The notes beneath the pieces are model-generated. The model was not told where the DNA came from and searched no databases. It was given only the letters and a program-made list of their open reading frames with translations. Shown in pieces: positions 23,927-31,769 of a DNA stretch of 37,967 nucleotides. A program made the translations under genes and the position numbers. How positions within the stretch are numbered: the first letter of the stretch is position 1; each line of letters starts with the position of its first letter. The stretch comes from Akkermansia sp. (lineage in GTDB: Bacteria; Verrucomicrobiota; Verrucomicrobiia; Verrucomicrobiales; Akkermansiaceae): NCBI GenBank assembly GCA_017435365.1, contig JAFSFD010000051.1, forward strand, positions 1 through 37,967, given 5' to 3'.

Positions 23927-25072
23927 TTATTTCAGGAAACGGGCTGCGCGCTTGCGGAAATCAGTCACCTCGGGCTGGTTGCTGTCCTTCAGCTCCTCCC
24001 CGAACTTCTTGAGCGCCTTCTCCTGGGAAGAGGAAAGCCGGGTGGGAGTTTCCACCTGCACCTCCACCATGAGGTCACCGCGGCCGGAGCCCTTCAGACT
24101 GGGCATACCCTGGCCGCGCACGCGGAAGATAGTGTTGCTCTGCGTGCCGGCGGGCAGCTTCAGCTTGGCGGGCCCGTTCAGCGTGGGCACGGTCATTTCA
24201 CCGCCCAGCACCGCATCCATGAAGGGCACGGGAATGGTGCAGTGCAGGTCCATGCCATCGCGGGTGAAGATATCGTGCGGCTTCACCTCGATGAACACGT
24301 AGAGGTCGCCGGTCTCGCCGCCGTGGGTACCGGCATCGCCATTGCCGGTAGAGCGCAGCTTGGTGCCGGTATTCACGCCGGCAGGCACGCGCAGGGAAAT
24401 CTTCACATCCTTGTGCACGCGGCCCTCGCCACGGCACTTCGGGCAGGGGTTGCTGATGGTCTGCCCTGCACCGTGACAGGTCGGGCAGGTGCTCTGCTGC
24501 ACAAAGAATCCGCTCTGGCGCGTCACCACACCGGTGCCGTGGCAGGTGGTGCAGGTGTGGAACCCGGCGCGGCCATCCTTGGAACCGGTGGCGTTGCACT
24601 CCTCGCAGGGCACCAGGCGCTCCACCTCCAGGGTCTTGGTGCAGCCCTCTGCCGCTTCCTCCAGCGTAATCTCCAGATCCGTGCGCAGGTCGGAACCGGG
24701 GCGCCGCGGGTCTGCCTTGCGGCGGGCGCCACCGCCACCCATGCCACCGAAACCGCCGAATGCCCCGCCGAATATCTGCGAGAACAAGTCTGCCGGATCC
24801 GTGAAACCGCCGAAGCCACCGGGGCCGCCGGCGCCACCCATGCCGCCATTCTTGAACGCCTCGTGCCCCATGCGGTCGTAGGCGGCGCGTTTGTCGGCAT
24901 CGCTCAGCACCTCGTAGGCCTCACCCAGCTCCTTGAACTTCTCCTCCGCTTCCTTGTTGTCCGGGTTGCGGTCGGGGTGGTATTTCATGGCCAGCTTGCG
25001 GTAGGCCTTCTTGATGGTGGCCTCATCCGCATTGCGGTCAATGCCCAGCACCTCGTAATAATCCTGTGCCAT
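23927..25072 (-). CDS. dnaJ: Chaperone protein DnaJ
   Basis: DnaJ stimulates the DnaK ATPase and delivers unfolded substrates. The 381-residue protein is complete: J domain (1-70) with HPD at 32-34, Gly/Phe-rich region (75-116), four CxxCxGxG zinc motifs (first at 156, last ending about 217), and C-terminal substrate-binding domains. It lies 21 nt after grpE, and rsmE follows. dnaK is not in the window. No CIRCE element is visible near the operon. Confidence 0.96.
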   Translation of the reverse strand: MAQDYYEVLGIDRNADEATIKKAYRKLAMKYHPDRNPDNKEAEEKFKELGEAYEVLSDADKRAAYDRMGHEAFKNGGMGGAGGPGGFGGFTDPADLFSQIFGGAFGGFGGMGGGGARRKADPRRPGSDLRTDLEITLEEAAEGCTKTLEVERLVPCEECNATGSKDGRAGFHTCTTCHGTGVVTRQSGFFVQQSTCPTCHGAGQTISNPCPKCRGEGRVHKDVKISLRVPAGVNTGTKLRSTGNGDAGTHGGETGDLYVFIEVKPHDIFTRDGMDLHCTIPVPFMDAVLGGEMTVPTLNGPAKLKLPAGTQSNTIFRVRGQGMPSLKGSGRGDLMVEVQVETPTRLSSSQEKALKKFGEELKDSNQPEVTDFRKRAARFLK

Positions 25073-25093
25073 CGTCGTATGTGTGGGTTGAAC

Positions 25094-25630
25094 TTATGCC
25101 TCCGGGGCGGCCTTCTCCTTCGGCGCGGCGGTCACCACATTCACCGGGCGCAGCAGGCGGCCGCGCAGGTTATACCCCCGGCGCAGAATGCGGATGATGG
25201 TCCCTTCCGGCTGGTCGCTCGGCTCGCTCATGATAGCCTCGTGCAGGTTGTGGTCGAACTCCTGCCCCGGGGCGCACTCGATCGCCTCCACGCCCTGCCC
25301 GGCCAGGAAATCCGCCAGCTGCTTCTGCACCATGCTCATGCCGATGTAGATCATCGAGCTGGTGTCCTGCTGGGCCATCTGCATGCCCATCTCAAAATTA
25401 TCAATGACCGGCAGCAACTCCTCCAGCAGGCTGCGGTTCGCATATTTGGTAAAATCCTCGCGGTCCTTCACGCAGCGCTTGCGGTAGTTATCATACTCCG
25501 CCGCCGTGCGCAGCGCCATCTCGCGCCATTTGGTCAGCTCATCTACAGGCTGCTGCTCCTCCTCAGCCGGAGTCTCCGGCGTCTCGACGGGTTCTTCTTC
25601 GGGTGTTGGTTTGCTTTCTTCTTCGCTCAT
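25094..25630 (-). CDS. grpE: Nucleotide exchange factor GrpE
   Basis: GrpE releases ADP from DnaK. The 178-residue protein has an acidic Pro/Glu-rich N-terminus, a long helix (EMALRTAAEYDNYRKRC near 38-54) and a C-terminal beta wing with the family pattern FDHNLHEAIM and GTIIRILRRGYNLRGRLLRP. The ATG at 25630 is chosen over the in-frame ATG at 25642 because the -10 box (25643-25638) overlaps that codon and ends 7 nt before 25630. It heads a grpE-dnaJ-rsmE operon. Confidence 0.93.
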   Translation of the reverse strand: MSEEESKPTPEEEPVETPETPAEEEQQPVDELTKWREMALRTAAEYDNYRKRCVKDREDFTKYANRSLLEELLPVIDNFEMGMQMAQQDTSSMIYIGMSMVQKQLADFLAGQGVEAIECAPGQEFDHNLHEAIMSEPSDQPEGTIIRILRRGYNLRGRLLRPVNVVTAAPKEKAAPEA

Positions 25631-25637
25631 GCCTTTT

Positions 25638-25666
25638 ATCATACGCCATGTGTCAACCCCGGTCAA
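25638..25666 (-). promoter_or_regulatory. Leaderless promoter of grpE operon
   Basis: On the minus strand TTGACC (25666-25661) and TATGAT (25643-25638) with a 17-bp spacer. The -10 box ends 7 nt before the ATG at 25630. The -35 is part of a duplicated GGGGTTGAC motif whose second copy (TTGACA) lies inside the spacer. No heat-shock inverted repeat of the CIRCE type is seen. Confidence 0.65.
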
Positions 25667-25686
25667 CCCCCCGCGCGTGACATCCT

Positions 25687-25877
25687 CACGCATCCCAAAG
25701 ATTTTGTGAGGGATAGAAACCTCAACATCATTGTCGAAGATGCTCCCCCTGCCTCGAAAAATTGGAATTTGGCGAAGCCGCAGGCGAGTCAAATTCCTAT
25801 CCCTCATGCGCCAGCATGAGGGATTTCATACATGCCACCGGCATGTATTTCACGCACTGCGATAGCAGTGCCAATTC
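25687..25877. repeat. A-module repeat carrying a different hairpin array (copy 6)
   Basis: A diverged A module (25687-25757: CATCCCAAAGATTTTGTGAG, then GATAGAAAC) is joined at AAAAATTGGAATTT to four successive hairpins, not the usual core. They are an imperfect stem at 25765-25799; ATCCCTCATGC/GCATGAGGGAT at 25799-25824; ATACATGCC/GGCATGTAT at 25828-25848; and GCACTGC/GCAGTGC at 25854-25871. The last three are separated by TTTC-type linkers. The array runs up to the penicillin-binding protein stop codon and may act as its terminator. Confidence 0.85.
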
Positions 25878-28436
25878 TCACACCTCCTCGGCCACGTCGT
25901 CCTGCGGGAGGGCATCTGCGCCGTCGATATCGGGGGTGGCATCCGGGTCTTCGGCCACTTCTTCCACATCGCTGCCGGCATCCGGGTCTTCGGCCAGTTC
26001 GGCATGCACGGTGCAGAGCGGGCGTTGTTTGGAGAAATCGGCCATGGTTTCGATGTAGGCCTTGCCCTCGTACTCGCAACCGGCGTGGGCGAGCATGCCG
26101 GAGGTGCGACAGAGGCGGATGCCGCTGTTGCGGCCGGCAGCGGGGGCGGTGCGGATACCCTTCATCTGGTAGCCACGGGCAGCGGCACACTGCATGACCC
26201 CCACCCAGAGCGGCAGGGCCACGGTGCCGCCATAGGCTTTATCCGCAATCATGGTGGGGCGGTCGAAGCCGACCCACACGGCGGCGGTCAGGTCGGTGGT
26301 GAAGCCGCAGAACCAGGCGTTGGTGTAGTTATTGGTGGTGCCGGTCTTGCCGCCGCAGGGGTATTTGAAGCCCAGGCGCTGCACGCTGCCTGCGGTGCCG
26401 CCGGGTTTGGTAATCTGCTGCAGCACGGCGGAAACCGCATTGGCCGAGCGGGTGGAGCACACCCGGCGGGCGCTGGGGGTGTTCTGCCAGACCACGCGGC
26501 CATCCTTATCTGTGATATGCTGGATGATGTAGGGCGTGGGGCGTACGCCACCGTTGGCAAAGGCGGTGAAGGCCCCTGCCACCTCCAGGGGAGAGGCCTC
26601 CCAGGTGCCCAGGTAGATGGTGGGGCCGGGAGTCTTGGCCGGGCGGGGGAATCCGGCGTAGAGCGCGGTGTTGATGACGTTCTGCAGGCCGGCGATGTTG
26701 CCGGCGCGCACGGCCATGGTGTTGCGGCTCTTCAGCAGGCCCCAGGCGGCGGGGTGGTTGCCGGTGAACCGGCCATCCGAGTTGCGCGGGCGCCAGCGCG
26801 GAGCCCCGGCGATTTCACCGCGGAGGATGGAGTTATCCGACAGCAGGGAACGCGGGCCGTAGCCGCGCTCGAAGTAGGCGGCGTAGACCAGGGGCTTGAA
26901 CACGGAGCCCACCTGGCGGCGGCTCTGCAGCGCGCGGTTCAGGGGGGATTCGGTGCTGTCGCGCCCGCCCACCACGGCCAGCAGGGCACCGGTGGCGTTA
27001 TCGATGACGGCGCAGGCGGCCTGCAGGTATTTCGGCCGCAGTTTGTCGAGCTCCTCTTCCGGGGTACGGGCTTTCAGGGCCTTGAACTGGGCGCGGGTCT
27101 GGTGTTTCCAGCCTTTCTGCTTTTCGAACATGGCGGTGAGCCGCGCATCAATCTCGCGCATGGCGTCATCCTGCAAATCAATATCCAGCGTGGTCTGCAC
27201 GCGCAGACCGCCGGAGACCACCACTTCCTCTTTCAATTTCTCATCTTTCGAATCCAGCAGGGAAAGCAGGTGGTCCACCTCGGTGCGCACCAGGTCCAGC
27301 GCGTAGTTATCATTGCCGCGGCGTTCGGGCTTGCGGGTCACCAGAGCCTCCTTCATGGCAAATTCGTACTCATTGCGGGTTATTTTGCCATGCTCGTACA
27401 TGAGCTTCAGCACTTTGTCGCGCTGAATCTTAGCCGCAGAGGGGTTGCGGTAGGGGGAGAACTGGTTCGGGCTGCAGATGATGCCGGCCAGCATGGCCGC
27501 CTCGCCCACAGTAAGGTCGCGCGGCAGTTTGTCGAAATAGCCGTAGGCAGCCTGCTTGAGCCCCAGGAAGGTATGGCCCCAGAACACGCGGTTCAGGTAG
27601 CACTTCAGGATGGTCTCCTTGTCGTAGGTGGACTCGATGCGGCGGGCCAGGGCCATTTCCGTGAACTTGGCCACAAAGGTGCGCTCACTGTGGTTATAGG
27701 TATTCTTGGCCAGCTGCATGGTCAGGGTGGAAGCACCCTGGGTGGTGCGGTGGTGCTTGAAAACCTGGGCCACCGCGCGGAGCAGGCCGCGGGGGTCGAT
27801 GCCGCCGTGCGTCCAGAACGAGCGGTCTTCCTGCATCACCAGTGCATCTATCATATAACGCGGCACCTCCTCGTGGATGTTGGAGATACTGCGGCGGTTC
27901 TCGCCGTGCAGAGTACCTATTTCGTTGCCCTTGCGGTCCAGCACGATGGTGCGCTCCGGCATGCGGGTCACCTGCGAGAGGTCATAGCGCTCCGCTTTCA
28001 CGCCGAAGATGATGGCAAGGATACAACCGAATACCAGCCCGGTAAAGGCCAGACTCAGGATGATTTTGGTGGGAATGAGGACGATTTTCGGCAGGTTCCG
28101 CAGCGCCCAGAATGCCATGCGCAGCGGCAGGGTGAACATGAGCCACACAGCGCGCAGGCAGCCGGTGCCCTTGCGCGGCGGGCGCTGGAATTCACGGAAG
28201 GGGTTCACATCCTCCGGCAGCGGCTCGTAGGGCGTGTCATCGTTCTCCCAGGCGCGGCGCGGTGTGCGGCGGGGGGCCGGTGCCGGCTCTTCGTAATCCT
28301 CGTACTCCTGGTAATCCTCATAGCTGCTGCGCCCCGGAGTCTGGCGGCGGCGGGGCGGCGGCTGCGTGCGGTAATCCACCCGCTCCCGGGGCTCGGGTTC
28401 GGGGTAGTCCTCCTGCGGTGCCTTGTAGCGTGCCAT
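25878..28436 (-). CDS. Class A penicillin-binding protein (PBP1A-like)
   Basis: This bifunctional peptidoglycan synthase polymerises glycan strands and cross-links peptides in the periplasm. The 852-residue protein has a cytoplasmic Pro/Arg/Tyr/Glu-rich tail (1-90) and a membrane helix (about 125-146). The GT51 transglycosylase has catalytic Glu203 in EDRSFWTHGG and QGASTLTMQLAKN (233-245). The transpeptidase has Ser511-x-x-Lys514 (SVFK), SRN at 570-572 and KTGT at 697-700. The final 60 residues are acidic. It starts 12 nt after the SprT-like gene, so the two are likely co-transcribed. The stop lies beside the hairpin array at 25687-25877. Confidence 0.94.
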   Translation of the reverse strand: MARYKAPQEDYPEPEPRERVDYRTQPPPRRRQTPGRSSYEDYQEYEDYEEPAPAPRRTPRRAWENDDTPYEPLPEDVNPFREFQRPPRKGTGCLRAVWLMFTLPLRMAFWALRNLPKIVLIPTKIILSLAFTGLVFGCILAIIFGVKAERYDLSQVTRMPERTIVLDRKGNEIGTLHGENRRSISNIHEEVPRYMIDALVMQEDRSFWTHGGIDPRGLLRAVAQVFKHHRTTQGASTLTMQLAKNTYNHSERTFVAKFTEMALARRIESTYDKETILKCYLNRVFWGHTFLGLKQAAYGYFDKLPRDLTVGEAAMLAGIICSPNQFSPYRNPSAAKIQRDKVLKLMYEHGKITRNEYEFAMKEALVTRKPERRGNDNYALDLVRTEVDHLLSLLDSKDEKLKEEVVVSGGLRVQTTLDIDLQDDAMREIDARLTAMFEKQKGWKHQTRAQFKALKARTPEEELDKLRPKYLQAACAVIDNATGALLAVVGGRDSTESPLNRALQSRRQVGSVFKPLVYAAYFERGYGPRSLLSDNSILRGEIAGAPRWRPRNSDGRFTGNHPAAWGLLKSRNTMAVRAGNIAGLQNVINTALYAGFPRPAKTPGPTIYLGTWEASPLEVAGAFTAFANGGVRPTPYIIQHITDKDGRVVWQNTPSARRVCSTRSANAVSAVLQQITKPGGTAGSVQRLGFKYPCGGKTGTTNNYTNAWFCGFTTDLTAAVWVGFDRPTMIADKAYGGTVALPLWVGVMQCAAARGYQMKGIRTAPAAGRNSGIRLCRTSGMLAHAGCEYEGKAYIETMADFSKQRPLCTVHAELAEDPDAGSDVEEVAEDPDATPDIDGADALPQDDVAEEV

Positions 28437-28448
28437 GGTGCTGAGAAA

Positions 28449-28997
28449 TTACGGTGCGATGGGTTTGATGATGAGCTTGCCCAGTGTCTCGGTCTTGCGG
28501 CCGGGAATGTAGCAGCGGCGCAGGCTGGCTGCGGTGCGCCTCGGGCGGCGGGTGTACGTGCGGTAGATTTCCCCGGTCTCACTGTGGCAGAGCTGGAAGC
28601 GGGGCTCGCGCCGCGGGGCTTCGAACTCGATGCCGCGCACCCTGGCCCGCTCCCCGGGAATACCCAGGGCGGCGCAGTAGTATTGCCAGACCGGGCCGTG
28701 GCCGCGGCTGCCGTGGTGTACCCAGGCCAGGGCATGGGCCAGCTCGTGCAGCAGGGTGCGGCGCAGCTGCTCCGGGTCTTTGGTGGCGTAGGCCTCGGCG
28801 TAGTAGCGCGAGAGACTGATGCGCCGAGGCTGCATCTTGCAGCAGCCCAGGCGGCGCGTAGTCTTGTCCCAGCCGAAGTGCCAGTCCTCCAGGTGCAGGC
28901 AGGCCAGGCAGAGCGTAGCATACGCCTCCAGCTCCACCGGTGTGGCACCGGCGGGATACGGTGGCAGGGGGATGCGCTGCTCTTCTGCTGCTGGCAT
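28449..28997 (-). CDS. SprT-like zinc metalloprotease-type protein
   Basis: The 182-residue protein has the SprT-like metallopeptidase motif HELAH (residues 84-88), with a third metal-ligand candidate His100 in GHGPVW. SprT/Spartan-like proteins cut DNA-protein crosslinks in eukaryotes; bacterial roles are little known. The C-terminal zinc-ribbon cysteines are degenerate: only two spaced Cys, after FQL and SLRR. The ATG at 28997 is chosen because an upstream in-frame ATG (29036) would place the recA terminator hairpin inside the gene. It lies between recA and the penicillin-binding protein gene on the same strand. Confidence 0.8.
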   Translation of the reverse strand: MPAAEEQRIPLPPYPAGATPVELEAYATLCLACLHLEDWHFGWDKTTRRLGCCKMQPRRISLSRYYAEAYATKDPEQLRRTLLHELAHALAWVHHGSRGHGPVWQYYCAALGIPGERARVRGIEFEAPRREPRFQLCHSETGEIYRTYTRRPRRTAASLRRCYIPGRKTETLGKLIIKPIAP

Positions 28998-29000
28998 AAG

Positions 29001-29030
29001 GAAAAAGGCGGCCGGGAGTGCCGGCCGCCT
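29001..29030 (-). terminator. Intrinsic terminator after recA
   Basis: Read on the minus strand, AGGCGGCCGG (29030-29021) pairs perfectly with CCGGCCGCCT (29015-29006), followed by TTTTTC. The SprT-like start at 28997 follows at once, so that gene depends on read-through or on a promoter not recognised here. Confidence 0.9.
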
Positions 29031-29045
29031 GGTCATATGGGAAAT

Positions 29046-30080
29046 TTACTTGGTGCCGGCGGCGTCCATCTTCTCGCGCACCTTGGCCTCGATTTCGGCG
29101 TAGAGCTCGGCATTGTTGCGCAGGGCTTCCTTGGCGCCGTCGCGGCCCTGGGCAAGCTGCCCGCCGTTGTAGCTGAACCAGGAGCCGCGCTTCTGCACGA
29201 TGTCGAACTCCATGGCCAGGTCAATCAGGCTGCCCACGGAGGAGATACCTTCGTTGTACATGATGTCGAACTCGCATTCCTTGAAGGGCGGTGCCACCTT
29301 GTTCTTGACCACCTTCAGCTTGGTGCGGTTGCCGGAAACGGAGCCATCCGTGCCCTTGATCTGGCCGATGCGGCGGATATCGCAGCGCACTGAGGCATAG
29401 AACTTCAGCGCGCGGCCGCCGGGGGTTGTCTCCGGGTTGCCGAACATCACGCCGATTTTTTCGCGGATCTGGTTCGTGAAGATGCAGATGGTGCGAGCCT
29501 TGGAAATGAGGGAGGTGAGCTTGCGCAGGGCAGCGCTCATCAAGCGCGCCTGGGCACCCACCGTACTGTCGCCTATGTCGCCTTCCAGTTCCTGCTTGGT
29601 CACCAGGGCGGCCACGGAGTCCACCACCACCACATCGATGGCGTTGGAACGCACCAGCGCCTCGCAGATCTGCAAGGCTTCCTCGCCGCTGTTCGGCTGG
29701 GAAACCAGCAGGTCATCCAGGTTCACGCCCAGCTTGGCGGCATAGGCGGGGTCCAGCGCGTGCTCCACATCGATGAAAGCGGCCAGACCGCCGGCCTTCT
29801 GGGCCTGCGCAATCACGGTCAGCGTGAGAGTGGTCTTACCGGAGGATTCCGGACCGAACACCTCCACGATTCGACCCCGCGGGAAACCGCCCACACCCAG
29901 GGCGCGGTCGATAAGCAGGTTGCCGGTCGGTATCGTCTCCACCTCCATGGTCTTGCGGTCGCCCAGACGCATGATGGCGTTCTCACCAAAATCTTTCTGA
30001 ATCTGGAGCATAGCGGCATCCAGCGCACGCTGGCGCTGCGCCATCACTTTGTCCATGTCAGGGGAAATCTCTTTGCTCAT
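29046..30080 (-). CDS. recA: Recombinase RecA
   Basis: RecA forms ATP-dependent filaments on single-stranded DNA for recombination and SOS induction. The 344-residue protein has Walker A GPESSGKT (76-83), Walker B near 150-156 (VVVVDSV) and the DNA-binding loop L2 region ([20 protein letters not shown], about 213-232). The C-terminus is not strongly acidic, unlike E. coli RecA. The start has a -10 box 9 nt upstream and a G-rich run next to the ATG. No LexA box of the known types was recognised at the promoter. Confidence 0.97.
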   Translation of the reverse strand: MSKEISPDMDKVMAQRQRALDAAMLQIQKDFGENAIMRLGDRKTMEVETIPTGNLLIDRALGVGGFPRGRIVEVFGPESSGKTTLTLTVIAQAQKAGGLAAFIDVEHALDPAYAAKLGVNLDDLLVSQPNSGEEALQICEALVRSNAIDVVVVDSVAALVTKQELEGDIGDSTVGAQARLMSAALRKLTSLISKARTICIFTNQIREKIGVMFGNPETTPGGRALKFYASVRCDIRRIGQIKGTDGSVSGNRTKLKVVKNKVAPPFKECEFDIMYNEGISSVGSLIDLAMEFDIVQKRGSWFSYNGGQLAQGRDGAKEALRNNAELYAEIEAKVREKMDAAGTK

Positions 30081-30089
30081 ATCCCCCTC

Positions 30090-30118
30090 AGTCTACCTGT
30101 TTCACCACCCTCTGGCAA
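30090..30118 (-). promoter_or_regulatory. Near-leaderless promoter of recA
   Basis: On the minus strand TTGCCA (30118-30113) and TAGACT (30095-30090) with a 17-bp spacer. The -10 box ends 9 nt before the ATG at 30080. Repeat copy 4 begins about 30 bp upstream of the -35. Confidence 0.55.
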
Positions 30119-30147
30119 GCGCAAATTACGCCACATCCCGAATTAGC

Positions 30148-30332
30148 CACACGTGTCCCAAAGATTTGGTAAGCTATAGAAACATCAGCAACATGTTGGA
30201 AGAAGACCCCACTCTGCTCGAAAAATTGGAATTTGTGGGGAACTCTGTCGGAGCACGGGACTTCAGTCCCGATTGGAAGCACCGTTATTTCGGGACTGAA
30301 GTCCCGTGCCCCGACAACGACAAACATCATTA
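30148..30332 (-). repeat. Dispersed double-hairpin repeat, copy 4
   Basis: A full A module (30148-30222, starting CACACGTGTCCCAAAG) is joined at AAAAATTGGAATTTG to the core (30223-30332), in copy 2 orientation. The core ends ATCATTAG and runs into a GCGCGCGCGTGC tail like that of copy 1. It lies between the divergent recA and outer-membrane protein genes. Confidence 0.9.
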
Positions 30333-30532
30333 GCGCGCGCGTGCGTATATATGTTTGCCTGCGGTGATGTGTCGGCATCTTTTTGTGCCAAAAATAAAAA
30401 AATCAGATTTTTTGTGTCATTTTGTGTCTTAATTTTGAACAAAAATCCCAAATTACCCCAAAGAACAATAGAAAAACGAAGAAAAAGTTCATAAATTTGC
30501 ACAAAAGCTAGAGTATAGTCTACATTTTAATC
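30333..30532. other. Alternating purine-pyrimidine tract and AT-rich non-coding stretch
   Basis: Positions 30333-30354 alternate purine and pyrimidine without a break (GCGCGCGCGTGC, then GTATATATGT), a sequence type prone to Z-DNA. The following 150 bp is strongly AT-rich with A and T runs and no gene. It may act as an upstream promoter (UP-like) or nucleoid-protein binding region for the outer-membrane protein gene; this is inference. Confidence 0.5.
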
Positions 30533-30547
30533 TTGACCACACTCTAG
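30508..30547. promoter_or_regulatory. Inverted repeat around the porin -35
   Basis: CTAGAGT at 30508-30514 and ACTCTAG at 30541-30547 form a 7-bp inverted repeat separated by 26 bp. The right arm lies within the spacer of the promoter at 30533-30561. It is a candidate regulator-binding site. Confidence 0.3.
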
Positions 30548-30561
30548 TTTTTAGTTAAGAT
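30533..30561 (+). promoter_or_regulatory. Promoter of outer-membrane protein gene
   Basis: TTGACC at 30533-30538 and TAAGAT at 30556-30561 with a 17-bp spacer. Transcription would start near 30568 and give a leader of about 90 nt before the ATG at 30657. That is much longer than for most genes here. The leader is GC-rich and foldable first, then A/C-rich near the start. Confidence 0.55.
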
Positions 30562-30656
30562 GAGTGCGGAGCCGGGCCCTGAGGTTCCCGAATGAGAGAG
30601 CGCAGGGCAGGCAGGTTCCCTTTCCAAACCAATAAAACAACACACACACACTAAAT

Positions 30657-31619
30657 ATGAAAAAGAGCCTTATTACGATGATGGCCGCCGCGATGATGAG
30701 CACCGCTTTTGCCGGTGAGGCCACCACAGACACCTACCAGGTGACCCAGCAGCCTGACTTCAAGCGTCTGAGCGGTGCTGTGCACATTGGCGCAGGTACA
30801 GCCTACACCTGCCACGGTTATGTTCCGACCCGTGCGGTAGTGCAGGGCGAAGGCATGGGCATGGCCGCTGTGCAGCTTGGTTATGACTTCGGCAAGGAGA
30901 GCTTCTGGAGCTACACCGGTGCCATTTCCTACAAGGCTCCGTTCTCCGGCCACACGCTGTATGGCAATCCCTCCAAGCAGATTCCTGGTTTAGGGGTTAC
31001 CTTTGATATGAAAACCGCCAAGGATTCCACGCTGAACATCGAGAATGAGTTCATCTTCCGCAACGGCCTGAAGTATACCCGCAACATGTGGAATACCGGT
31101 TTTGGCTATGATTTCATCCACGGTGGCATCCCGGGCGTGGTGGCCAAGCACTTCGACGGCGAGCGCCAGTCCCGCATGCAGCAGGTCTGGTGGAACACCG
31201 AAATCACCCCGGTGGCCTGGTTCTCCGCAGATATGAACGTTGCCCGCACCTTCGACACCATCGATGGCTGGTGGTTCGAATGGCACGCCCGCTTCAAGGC
31301 CCCCATCATCGGCAGCCCGGAAGACATCACGGTGGCTGGCATCCTGGAGTTCGGTCTGAGCGCCACTTCCCAGTTCTACAGCCCGAAGCACAACGCTTGC
31401 GACAACGGTCTGCAGGCCTACTGGGTGAAGCTTTCCACCCCCTGGTTCGTGAACGAAGAGAAGAGCTTTATCCTGACTCCCTCCGTGAGCTTCAACTGGC
31501 TGGGTCGCGGTGGCCGCCAGGCCAACACTCAGTCTGAGGCCAAGGCATTCGGGCCCCAATACACCCCCTTCCGCGACTTCGCCGTGGTGGGTGACCTGAC
31601 CGCTACCTACAAATTCTAA
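30657..31619 (+). CDS. Outer-membrane beta-barrel protein
   Basis: The 320-residue protein has a signal peptide (MKKSLITMMAAAMMSTAFAG). Amphipathic strands rich in aromatic residues follow, ending in TATYKF with the C-terminal Phe typical of barrels inserted by BAM. The count of strands suggests a 12- to 14-strand barrel. It may be a channel or a structural protein. I do not recognise a specific family. Codon choice favours common codons, which would fit strong expression. It has its own promoter with a long leader and ends near a strong terminator. Confidence 0.75.
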   Translation: MKKSLITMMAAAMMSTAFAGEATTDTYQVTQQPDFKRLSGAVHIGAGTAYTCHGYVPTRAVVQGEGMGMAAVQLGYDFGKESFWSYTGAISYKAPFSGHTLYGNPSKQIPGLGVTFDMKTAKDSTLNIENEFIFRNGLKYTRNMWNTGFGYDFIHGGIPGVVAKHFDGERQSRMQQVWWNTEITPVAWFSADMNVARTFDTIDGWWFEWHARFKAPIIGSPEDITVAGILEFGLSATSQFYSPKHNACDNGLQAYWVKLSTPWFVNEEKSFILTPSVSFNWLGRGGRQANTQSEAKAFGPQYTPFRDFAVVGDLTATYKF

Positions 31620-31641
31620 TCGAAACACAGCGTTTTACGCT

Positions 31642-31670
31642 GGAAATCACCCGGATAATATGCTAGCATA
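31642..31670 (+). promoter_or_regulatory. Promoter upstream of a terminator hairpin
   Basis: TGGAAA at 31642-31647 and TAGCAT at 31665-31670 with a 17-bp spacer. The -10 box ends 6 nt before a GTG at 31677 that is in frame with the acyl-activating enzyme gene. A perfect 12-bp palindrome (31660-31671) overlaps the -10. Transcripts would meet the terminator at 31687-31723 at once. Confidence 0.4.
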
Positions 31671-31686
31671 GAGTCCGTGGGCTCAG

Positions 31687-31723
31687 AAGCCGCCCGCTGC
31701 GTAATACAGTCGGGCGGCTTTTT
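31687..31723 (+). terminator. Terminator after outer-membrane protein gene, possible attenuator
   Basis: AAGCCGCCCG at 31687-31696 pairs with CGGGCGGCTT at 31711-31720, followed by a T run. It ends the outer-membrane protein transcript. It could also attenuate transcripts from the promoter at 31642-31670. Confidence 0.85.
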
Positions 31724-31769
31724 CAAGGCCAGTCGTTACTACGCACAGAAACCTCTACAAGAATATTTT

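Noticed and set aside
25072..25690. CIRCE/HrcA operator at grpE-dnaJ
   Set aside because: No TTAGCACTC-type inverted repeat was seen around the promoter or in the operon gaps.
23378..25819. Long plus-strand open frame opposite rsmE, dnaJ and grpE
   Set aside because: Antisense to three recognised genes, low-complexity composition, no motif.
28998..29036. Earlier ATG (29036) for the SprT-like gene
   Set aside because: It would translate through the recA terminator and gives a non-conserved N-terminus; a TAAATT box 6 nt upstream overlaps the recA stop codon and has no -35 partner.
26004..29393. 1129-codon plus-strand open frame
   Set aside because: Antisense to the penicillin-binding protein, SprT-like gene and recA; Gly/Ala/His-rich shadow of high-GC coding DNA.
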